Shown: piece by piece, positions 1 to 5,611 of the stretch
How the letters are laid out: the number at the start of each line of letters is the position of its first letter
Numbering within the stretch: position 1 is the first letter of the stretch
Assembly (NCBI GenBank): GCA_023426625.1
Contig: JAFAAJ010000150.1
Location: forward strand, 1 to 5,760
Length of the DNA: 5,760 bases
Direction: 5' to 3'
Source of the DNA: Bacteroidota bacterium
GTDB lineage: Bacteria; Bacteroidota; Bacteroidia; Flavobacteriales; Weeksellaceae
Translations under genes and position numbers: made by a program
The notes under the pieces: model-generated
What the model saw: the letters and a program-made list of their open reading frames with translations, nothing else
What the model was told of the DNA's origin: nothing
Database searches by the model: none

Positions 1-2292
1 GGTCCAGGCAATGCTAGAACCAGCCGGAATTACGGACGCTGAAGCATCCAATGTGACCTGAGTGGTTGTACAGGTAATAGTTTGAGGTGCTGCAATAGTT
101 AAAGTTGTGTTAGCAGTTCTTAGCAGCTGTAGTGATACCACATAGCTACATCCTCCATTTTTCACCAATACATACACCGTTTGATTGGCAGGAATAGAAA
201 AAGCTGTAGGATTGGCAATTGTATTAGCGTTCTGAGCCTGCGCATCTGCCTGATTTACATAATATGTGAACGTCACTCCTGTAGTAACCGGAGTAATCTG
301 TGTTTGTGCCGATGTTAAATCATAAGTAATATTTCCTGCCGCATAGCACTGAAGTAATACTGCATCCTGTACCGTGATAGGCTGTGAAACCTCTATCGTA
401 ATGGTGGCAGGATTTTGAGACACACAACCATTAGCTCCTACCGCTGTCACTGTATAGGTAGTTGTAGTTGTCGGAGTAACGGTCTGGGTATTTCCTGTAC
501 CCGGTAAACCTACCCAATTATATGTAACTCCTCCCGTAGCCGTTAATGTCACCGATTCACCTTCACAGATAAGCACTTTACTCGCTGTAAGACCTGTAGT
601 AGGTGGTGCACTGTCGCCTACAACCGTAACAGTTGCAGTTGCTGTACAGTTTATATTTCCAGGTTGATAAGTATTGGAAATAGTCAGGGTATAAGTTCCG
701 GCAGCATTCACCACAGGAGTCAGGGTATCTCCTCCTGAAACAATATTTCCTCCGGTAGTTGTCCAGTTGAATGTAGCTCCTGCAGGAAACACCGAAGCCG
801 AGGCATTAAGCGTTGTCTGAGAATTGGTACACGTTAAAGCGGTAGGCGTAGCAATCGTAGCCGTCATCTGAGGTGCTTTTACCAGCTGTAATTCCGCTAT
901 ATTTGAACAGAAACCGCTTTTAACAAGAACATATATCGTTTGTCCTCCCGCACTTGAAAATGCTGTAGGCGCTGCAATAGTATTGGTATTTTGAGCCTGA
1001 GCATCTGCGAGATTCACATAATAAGAGAATGTGGCACCCGGAGTCGTGCTTATGGAAGCTTGGGCCGATGTTAAATTAAAGGTTGCATTCCCGGCTGTAT
1101 AACAACTGGTCAGAGTTGCATTTTGCACCGTAGGAGAGGTTCCACCCACAATGGTCACACTAGCTTTGCCCGGACAGGTATTTCCCGGTATCAATACCTC
1201 GACAGTATACAATCCAGGCTGTGTTGCCGTATAGGTAGCTGTTGTAGCTCCCGGAATAGGACTATTATTGAAAAACCACTGATAAGTAGCACTCGGAATC
1301 TGTGCCGAAGCCGTAAATACCTGAGGCTGATTATCACAAACATTAATAGATGACGGAAGGGCAACTCCTGCAGGGTTCAAAATCTGAACTCCTATATCAA
1401 AAGACCCTGCTTCCAAAAACACTCCTGAATCAAAAGTGGAATCCGAATAATCTGCCAAAACCATTTTGAAATGGTAAGTTTCTCCCGGAATAACGGTTGC
1501 CTTTGCTGTTAATGGAACTGTACGTCCACTGAAATTGGTTTCAATATTTGCTGTATTCTGTCCTCCAAAATATTGTGCATTGATAGGTCCACAAGGATAG
1601 ATTGCCGGAACAATATTGGTAACACTTACAGGTCCTGCTCCACCCGGAAGAACTGCCAGATTGGTATAAGTAGGATCTCCCACTTTTTTCAGTAATAATG
1701 CAAAACCGTCTGTAATGCTACAAGGGAAATTGTTATCATATTCTTCAGACGCAAATATATATCGGAATGAAACTTCCGTAGAAGTAGGTACAAAATCGAA
1801 TTCTATGTAGGTGGCATCAAACAAATTATTGTTAGGTACTCCTAATGCTGTTGCCAGGTCCATATCTCCTACATGCCCAAACACATCTCCTAAGTTTCCA
1901 GCCTGAAATGCATTCCCTGCCTTTCTTGCATGCCCTGTTGTCAATATAATTCCTTTGGCAAATGGAAAATTGGTAGTTCCTTTATTGAAATAGCCCCAAG
2001 TTCTGGTCACATCACTTACTGATAAATTAGGAGATACCACAACATTACTAACATTGGCACTGGAACATGTAGATCCGCCACTTATTAATACATCTTTTAT
2101 CAGCTGGCTAATTCCGTATGATGATTCCGGATAGGTACTGGTATTAACGTCTATAAAAGCTCCAGCCTTCATAGTTGCAGATGTAGGTTTTTGAACACTT
2201 ACCTTCTTCTCTCTGCCCTGAGAAAAGGCAAAACAGCTGATAAGTGCAAAAAATAAAGTTAAAAACAAACTTCTTGTCCTCCTATTTAACAT
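1..2292 (-). CDS. Choice-of-anchor L domain surface protein with Ig-like repeats, 3' end outside window
   Basis: Reading leftward from the ATG at 2290-2292, the frame stays open for exactly 764 codons to the window edge, so the C-terminus is missing. Residues 1-25 look like a Sec signal peptide (RRTR, a hydrophobic core, then AFSQ). Residues about 45-305 match the choice-of-anchor L domain, with FAKGIILTTG, YIEFDFVP, YIFASEEY and DGFALLLKKVGDP blocks. An Ig-like domain follows at about 315-382. Next come repeated modules: A (389-474), B (476-560), C (566-638), A again (640-727) and the start of another B (730-764). The N-terminal 380 residues are nearly co-linear with the gene at 2466-4811. 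A T9SS sorting domain is expected beyond the window but not seen. The likely role is a secreted or surface adhesin; the ligand is unknown. A candidate promoter lies just upstream and a terminator separates it from the upstream paralogue, so it is probably transcribed alone. Confidence 0.9.
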   Translation of the reverse strand, partial: MLNRRTRSLFLTLFFALISCFAFSQGREKKVSVQKPTSATMKAGAFIDVNTSTYPESSYGISQLIKDVLISGGSTCSSANVSNVVVSPNLSVSDVTRTWGYFNKGTTNFPFAKGIILTTGHARKAGNAFQAGNLGDVFGHVGDMDLATALGVPNNNLFDATYIEFDFVPTSTEVSFRYIFASEEYDNNFPCSITDGFALLLKKVGDPTYTNLAVLPGGAGPVSVTNIVPAIYPCGPINAQYFGGQNTANIETNFSGRTVPLTAKATVIPGETYHFKMVLADYSDSTFDSGVFLEAGSFDIGVQILNPAGVALPSSINVCDNQPQVFTASAQIPSATYQWFFNNSPIPGATTATYTATQPGLYTVEVLIPGNTCPGKASVTIVGGTSPTVQNATLTSCYTAGNATFNLTSAQASISTTPGATFSYYVNLADAQAQNTNTIAAPTAFSSAGGQTIYVLVKSGFCSNIAELQLVKAPQMTATIATPTALTCTNSQTTLNASASVFPAGATFNWTTTGGNIVSGGDTLTPVVNAAGTYTLTISNTYQPGNINCTATATVTVVGDSAPPTTGLTASKVLICEGESVTLTATGGVTYNWVGLPGTGNTQTVTPTTTTTYTVTAVGANGCVSQNPATITIEVSQPITVQDAVLLQCYAAGNITYDLTSAQTQITPVTTGVTFTYYVNQADAQAQNANTIANPTAFSIPANQTVYVLVKNGGCSYVVSLQLLRTANTTLTIAAPQTITCTTTQVTLDASASVIPAGSSIAWT
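112..375 (-). repeat. Module A, second copy in the 1-2292 gene (residues 640-727)
   Basis: This is the second copy of the A module, with VQDAVL, YDLTSAQ, YYVNQADAQAQN, PTAFS and VYVLVKNGGCS blocks in the same order as the first. It begins 251 residues after the first copy and is again followed directly by a B-type module (TCT..Q.TLDASASV.PAG). The gene therefore repeats an A-B-C unit of about 250 residues. The similarity is clear in protein and only partial in DNA, so the duplication is not recent. Confidence 0.75.
871..1128 (-). repeat. Module A, first copy in the 1-2292 gene (residues 389-474)
   Basis: This is a protein-level repeat of about 86 residues. It starts with VQNATL, continues through FNLTSAQ and YYVNLADAQAQN, and ends with IYVLVKSGFCSN and a basic LQLVKA. 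The same order of blocks recurs at 112-375 in this gene and at 3387-3647 in the neighbouring paralogue. The layout (a Cys near the start, a DAQAQN block in the middle, an IYVLV strand, and a Cys near the end) suggests a beta-sandwich domain, perhaps closed by a disulfide. That fold is inferred. Confidence 0.75.
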
Positions 2293-2308
2293 TTTATACT
2301 ATTTTCAA

Positions 2309-2340
2309 CAAAAATACTATTTTTTTTGATTGAAATTCAA
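2309..2340 (-). promoter_or_regulatory. Candidate Bacteroidota promoter of the 1-2292 gene
   Basis: Read on the minus strand, TATTTTTG at 2309-2316 fits the Bacteroidota -7 consensus TAnnTTTG. A TTG at 2338-2340 lies 21 nt upstream, within the usual -33 spacing. The -7 box ends 16 nt before the ATG, so the leader would be very short and has no Shine-Dalgarno sequence. The paralogue has the same box at the same distance, which strengthens the call. AT-rich sequence can give chance matches. Confidence 0.5.
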
Positions 2341-2413
2341 CTCAATGTCATTAGGATTACTACTCATATAAACTTCAGCAACTTCAAATATTAAATTTGT
2401 TTTCCCAAAACAC

Positions 2414-2446
2414 AAAGAAAGACTAACAAATTGTTAGTCTTTCTTT
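2414..2446 (-). terminator. Intrinsic terminator after the 2466-4811 gene
   Basis: A perfect inverted repeat has arms AAAGAAAGACTAACA and TGTTAGTCTTTCTTT around a 3-nt loop, giving a 15-bp stem. It begins 19 nt beyond the TAA stop of the 2466-4811 gene. On the minus strand the descending arm ends in CTTTCTTTG followed by a T-rich stretch, as in an intrinsic terminator. The stem is AT-rich, but its length and placement are convincing. It implies that the two paralogues are transcribed separately. Confidence 0.8.
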
Positions 2447-2465
2447 AAAAATGTACACTATAAAA

Positions 2466-4811
2466 TTATTCTATATTTTTCAACAATATCCAGCCTGTTT
2501 TCACTGCTGTTGTCTTGTTAACCGTATCTTCATAAGAAATCTGATACCAGTATGACGCTGTTGGAAGTTTTTTACCCTGGAAGTATCCATCCCAATAAGG
2601 TCTTACTTTCTCAGCTTTGTAAACTGCTTTTCCGTAACGGTCATAAATAACAGCTTTAAATTCTTTATAATCGATCACTGCTCTGAAGTCAATGATGTCA
2701 TTTACATTATCTCCATTTGGAGTAATTACATTTTTCACAACAAATGTAAAGTAATCCAGAATTCCTACACAGCTAGTTGTTTTTACTCTTACCCTGATTG
2801 GGATTATGGTATTTTTAGGAATATTTGAGAAAATATTGGAAGACTGCCATGTCAATCCGTTATCTACCGAATATTCCATTGGAGCATTGCTTACTGCCGT
2901 GATTACTAAAGTTCCGTTCTCATTATAATCCACATTGGTAATTTCAGGGACAATAGCCTGAATAACCTCTGTTTTAAATTCTTTTGAACAAACGCCGTTC
3001 GAGATGGTAACGGTATATGGTCCTGCTTCATCAACTTCTATAGTCTGAGTTGTTTCTCCTGTACTCCACAGATAAGAATAGTTAGGTTCTGCTCCTGCAT
3101 CAAGAGTGATTTTGTCTCCAATACAGATGATACCGCCTTTAAGGTTGGAGGTAATCGCCGGAACCACTTCTACGGTCACCGTTGCAGGCTCTAAAGATTT
3201 ACATCCCAGTTGCCCGATTGCGTATACCGTATATGTTGTTGTTTGTGTAGGACTAAGAGTCTGTGTACCTGCTGTAGTCGTGGAATTACTCCATTGATAA
3301 GTAGCTCCTCCAAAAGCATTTAACACTACAGACTCTCCCATACAGATTCTTGTTTTTGAAGAACTAATTGTTGTAATAGGAATATCTTCTTTGATTAGCG
3401 TTAGTGTTACTATTTTACTACAGAATGCACCATTGGAAACCACTACATAAATTACCTGACCATTCGTTCCGTTATAAGACGTAAGATTGGTAATAAAGTT
3501 TCCGTTTTGAGCCTGAGCATCTGACTGATTTTCATAAAATGTAAATACTGCTCCCTGAGTAGTACTGATTGAAGGAAGAGCATCATTTAGATTAAATGTA
3601 GACAATGAAGGCGTACTACAAAGTTTTAAAGTTGCGTTTTGTGCCGTTGGTGTTGTACCTCCAATGATCGTAATCTTGGCTTCCCCCGGACATTGATTTC
3701 CCGGAACCATTACTTTTATCTCGTATACACCCGGTTGTGTTGCAGTGTACGTAATTGCTGTTGCACCAGGAATAGCCACCCCATCTTTATACCATTGGAA
3801 AGTCATACCTGGAACTGTTGAAAGTTGTGCTTTTAATATTTTCGGAGTATTATCACACATATTGATGGTATCCGGTAAAACTACCCCGTTTTCATCCACA
3901 ATGCTAATCCCGATATCAAATGATCCTCCCTGAAGAAATACCGCAGAGTTAAAACTTGAATCGGAAGCATCAGCCAAAACCATTTTAAAATGATAGGTTT
4001 GCCCAGGAATTACATCCGCTACGGCAGTTAAAGGAATGGTTCTCCCATTAAAATTGGTCTCAATATTCGCTGTGTTCTGACCAGCGAAATACTGCTCGTT
4101 TATAGGACCACAAGTATAAATAGAAGGAACAATATTCGTAACACTCACTGGTCCTGCTCCACCCGGAAGAATCGCCATATTGGTATAAGTAGGATCTCCC
4201 ACTTTTTTCAGCAATAAAGCAAATCCATCGGAAAAGTTTCCACACGGATAAGAAGAGGTATATTCCTCAGAAGCAAAGATATAGTTGAATTTCACCTGAT
4301 TACTGTTCGGTACGAAGTCAAATTCTAATGCAACAGCATCATGAAGTCCCGCCAAAGGGTTGATCGCCGCTACAAGATCGGCATCACTCCCTGTTCCCGG
4401 GCTATCTCCCAATGTATTGGTTTCAAGAGCATTTCCCGCTTTATTAGCAGCACCTGTTACCAAAACAATTCCATCCGTAAAAGGGAAATTAGTCGTTCCT
4501 TTATGAAAATATCCCCATACTCTGTTTGGATCCGTAACCGGCTGGTTGGGCGAAATTGTTACGTTGCTAACATTGGGTATGGTACATGTACTTCCTCCGG
4601 TAATCAGAACATTTTTTACCAGCTGTTCAGGGGTATAACCGGAAGGCGTATAAGAAGGTACATTCACATCTATAAATGCTCCTGCCTTCATACTCATAGC
4701 TGTAGTTTTCTCTTTTTGCAATTTCCTTCCTTTCGTTTGGGAAAAAGCAGACATAGAAACTAATAATAATACTAAAAGAAAAGAGTATTTTTTTAATCTA
4801 TAATTTAACAT
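2466..4811 (-). CDS. Choice-of-anchor L domain protein with T9SS type B C-terminal sorting domain
   Basis: This complete 781-residue gene starts at the ATG at 4809-4811 and stops with TAA at 2466-2468. The start is supported by a signal peptide at residues 1-25 (KK, Leu-rich core, SAFSQ). Residues about 45-305 form a choice-of-anchor L domain (FTDGIVLVTG, YIFASEEY, DGFALLLKKVGDP). Ig/PKD-like domains follow at about 315-382, 389-475 (module A), 483-550 (module C, with the ICMGESV block), 553-617 and 622-690. Residues about 696-781 form a type B sorting domain (gliding motility-associated C-terminal, CHU_C family): ITPNGDNVND at its start, YDRYGKAVY and YWDGYFQGKKLP in the middle, and GWILLKN at the end. 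Such domains direct proteins through T9SS to the outside of the cell. The likely role is a secreted or surface adhesin; ligand and attachment are unknown. It has its own candidate promoter and terminator. Confidence 0.95.
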   Translation of the reverse strand: MLNYRLKKYSFLLVLLLVSMSAFSQTKGRKLQKEKTTAMSMKAGAFIDVNVPSYTPSGYTPEQLVKNVLITGGSTCTIPNVSNVTISPNQPVTDPNRVWGYFHKGTTNFPFTDGIVLVTGAANKAGNALETNTLGDSPGTGSDADLVAAINPLAGLHDAVALEFDFVPNSNQVKFNYIFASEEYTSSYPCGNFSDGFALLLKKVGDPTYTNMAILPGGAGPVSVTNIVPSIYTCGPINEQYFAGQNTANIETNFNGRTIPLTAVADVIPGQTYHFKMVLADASDSSFNSAVFLQGGSFDIGISIVDENGVVLPDTINMCDNTPKILKAQLSTVPGMTFQWYKDGVAIPGATAITYTATQPGVYEIKVMVPGNQCPGEAKITIIGGTTPTAQNATLKLCSTPSLSTFNLNDALPSISTTQGAVFTFYENQSDAQAQNGNFITNLTSYNGTNGQVIYVVVSNGAFCSKIVTLTLIKEDIPITTISSSKTRICMGESVVLNAFGGATYQWSNSTTTAGTQTLSPTQTTTYTVYAIGQLGCKSLEPATVTVEVVPAITSNLKGGIICIGDKITLDAGAEPNYSYLWSTGETTQTIEVDEAGPYTVTISNGVCSKEFKTEVIQAIVPEITNVDYNENGTLVITAVSNAPMEYSVDNGLTWQSSNIFSNIPKNTIIPIRVRVKTTSCVGILDYFTFVVKNVITPNGDNVNDIIDFRAVIDYKEFKAVIYDRYGKAVYKAEKVRPYWDGYFQGKKLPTASYWYQISYEDTVNKTTAVKTGWILLKNIE
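3387..3647 (-). repeat. Module A copy in the 2466-4811 gene (residues 389-475)
   Basis: This is a diverged copy of the A module found twice in the neighbouring gene. The blocks AQNATL, FNLNDA, SISTTQGA, DAQAQNGN and VIYVVVSNGAFCS occur in the same order, at the same residue position (389) as the first copy in the paralogue. Here only one copy is present and the next module is C-type rather than B-type. The stalks of the two genes therefore differ by gain or loss of whole modules. Confidence 0.7.
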
Positions 4812-4827
4812 TTGATCATTATTTATT

Positions 4828-4854
4828 CAAAAATAACAAAAATTAACTTAACAA
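4828..4854 (-). promoter_or_regulatory. Candidate Bacteroidota promoter of the 2466-4811 gene
   Basis: On the minus strand TATTTTTG (4828-4835) fits the TAnnTTTG -7 consensus and ends 16 nt before the ATG, exactly as in the downstream paralogue. A TTG at 4852-4854 lies 16 nt upstream, slightly closer than usual for the -33 element, so that half is weaker. No Shine-Dalgarno sequence lies before the ATG; the leader is A/T-only apart from one GATC, which is common in flavobacteria. Confidence 0.45.
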
Positions 4855-4859
4855 GTTAA
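4843..4859. promoter_or_regulatory. Perfect inverted repeat overlapping the -33 region, possible operator
   Basis: TTAACTT-AAC-AAGTTAA has perfect 7-bp arms with a 3-bp centre. It covers the proposed -33 element of the 2466-4811 gene and stops 8 bp short of its -7 box, so a bound dimeric regulator could block or modify initiation. No equivalent is seen before the 1-2292 gene. The repeat is AT-rich and short, so chance is possible. Confidence 0.3.
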
Positions 4860-4861
4860 AC

Positions 4862-5054
4862 TTTTAAGAATCCAATAGTCAAATTCAATTTAGATAAAAA
4901 ATCGTGTAATCGAATGATTACAACAGTAGGGTTTTAAAATAGGCAGGTTTTATAAATAAATTATTCAAGTTTAATTCTGATTATAGAAAATATTTCGATA
5001 TCAAATAAATAAAAAAAAATTTAAAATTATTTCATCAAAAACTAAAAGCCAAAC
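4862..5054. other. AT-rich gene-free stretch
   Basis: This lies between the terminator of the 5070-5600 gene and the promoter of the 2466-4811 gene. It is strongly AT-rich, including an A-run flanked by AAATAAAT and TTTAAAATT at about 5003-5030. I found no convincing coding frame or tRNA-like fold. The only clear structure is the inverted repeat at 4905-4922. It probably acts as an upstream regulatory region or spacer. Confidence 0.5.
4905..4922. repeat. Short perfect inverted repeat TGTAATC-GAAT-GATTACA
   Basis: Perfect 7-bp arms flank a 4-bp centre, about 70 bp upstream of the candidate -7 box of the 2466-4811 gene. It could be a binding site for a dimeric regulator; no T-run follows on either strand, so it is not a good terminator. 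No second copy was noticed in the window. Confidence 0.3.
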
Positions 5055-5080
5055 AAAAAGCACTGATAATCAGTCTTTTT
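5055..5080 (-). terminator. Intrinsic terminator overlapping the stop codon of the 5070-5600 gene
   Basis: On the minus strand the hairpin is AAAAAG-ACTGA-TTA-TCAGT-G-CTTTTT: 11 base pairs with one unpaired G, ending in a T-run and then GTTTGG. The ascending arm contains the last coding codons and the TGA stop (5070-5072). It would end the transcript of the 5070-5600 gene and probably of the TIGR02757-like gene upstream. Confidence 0.65.
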
Positions 5081-5600
5081 TCAATTCATCAATTTTATTT
5101 TGAAGTTCGGATATTTTATCTTTCAAAGCTTTTATTTCACTTTTATTTGAACTTACATTGCTTTTAAGCATGACATTTTTAGCTCTTTCAATGTGATTTT
5201 CTTCCTCTTCTTCATCATTGATCTCCTCGATATCTTCCTGGATATCTTCAATATCTTCATTGATCTCTTCTATGTCTTCGCTGATCTCCTCAATATCTTC
5301 CTGAATATCTTCAATATCCTCGCTGATTTCTTCGATATCTTCCTGGATGTCTTCAATTTTCTCATGGCTTTTATTAACCGACATCTGGATAAAAATCGCC
5401 AGATAAATTGCCTCCAATGAAACCACTGTGGTAAGAATCAAAAGCATCTTATCGAATTCAATGATATTCAGTACCGGGAGCAGAAATGAAATGATAAAAA
5501 ATAAAGTATGGGCGATGAGTGACGGAATAGAGCCTATCCACCAGGTAATTCCGTTTGCTATTTTTTCTAAAGTCTCAATTTTTTCAATATTCTTTTTCAT
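5070..5600 (-). CDS. DUF1003-like membrane protein with acidic Ile-zipper coiled coil
   Basis: This 176-residue gene starts at the ATG at 5598-5600 and ends with TGA. Residues 1-23 are basic and amphipathic (NGITWWIGSIPS). Two membrane helices follow at about 24-46 and 52-73, the second with the SLEAIYLAIFIQMSVN block. The WIGS...LIxHT...SLEA pattern resembles DUF1003-type small membrane proteins of unknown function; that assignment is tentative. Both termini are predicted cytoplasmic. Residues 82-130 are seven consecutive heptads of the IEDIQED/IEEISED type with Ile at both core positions and almost only Asp/Glu outside. Residues 131-139 are very acidic. Residues about 156-176 form a second coiled coil with Ile/Leu cores and balanced Lys/Glu. 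The gene begins 11 nt after the stop of the TIGR02757-like gene, so the two are probably co-transcribed. AAGAAGG abuts the ATG with no spacer, so it is not a usable Shine-Dalgarno. Function is unknown; scaffold, sensor or channel-associated roles are all possible. Confidence 0.85.
   Translation of the reverse strand: MKKNIEKIETLEKIANGITWWIGSIPSLIAHTLFFIISFLLPVLNIIEFDKMLLILTTVVSLEAIYLAIFIQMSVNKSHEKIEDIQEDIEEISEDIEDIQEDIEEISEDIEEINEDIEDIQEDIEEINDEEEEENHIERAKNVMLKSNVSSNKSEIKALKDKISELQNKIDELKKD
5211..5357 (-). repeat. In-frame 21-bp repeat, seven copies, encoding acidic heptads
   Basis: Seven 21-bp units encode IEDIQED, IEEISED, IEDIQED, IEEISED, IEEINED, IEDIQED and IEEINDE. The first four alternate as a 42-bp double unit. 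The units are imperfect in DNA, mostly by synonymous changes in the Ile, Glu and Asp codons, so the array is old enough to have drifted while the heptad was kept by selection. Copy number may vary between strains, since 21-bp gain or loss keeps both the frame and the coiled-coil register. Confidence 0.85.
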
Positions 5601-5611
5601 CCTTCTTACTT

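Noticed and set aside
1..1128. Repeated sequence considered as a CRISPR array or mobile repeat
   Set aside because: The repeats are long, coding, diverged and in frame as Ig-like protein modules, with no short identical repeats or unique spacers.
1123..1353. 76-codon plus-strand open frame, with a similar one at 3639-3821
   Set aside because: Both are antisense to equivalent parts of the two paralogues. Their likeness to each other simply reflects the paralogy of the minus-strand genes.
2293..2465. Possible small RNA or riboswitch between the paralogues
   Set aside because: Apart from the terminator hairpin and candidate promoter, I saw no conserved aptamer-like structure, and the candidate promoter leaves almost no leader.
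4341..4763. 140-codon plus-strand open frame
   Set aside because: It lies wholly antisense to the well-supported signal peptide and choice-of-anchor L domain of the 2466-4811 gene. Its product is Ser/Arg/Cys-rich with no recognisable domain.
5193..5420. Plus-strand frame rich in Ile, Leu and Phe opposite the acidic heptads, looking like a membrane peptide
   Set aside because: It is the reverse complement of the GAA/GAT/ATC-rich repeat, which automatically reads as Phe, Leu, Ile and Asp. It has no sign of its own start signals, and the minus-strand gene has clear domain logic.
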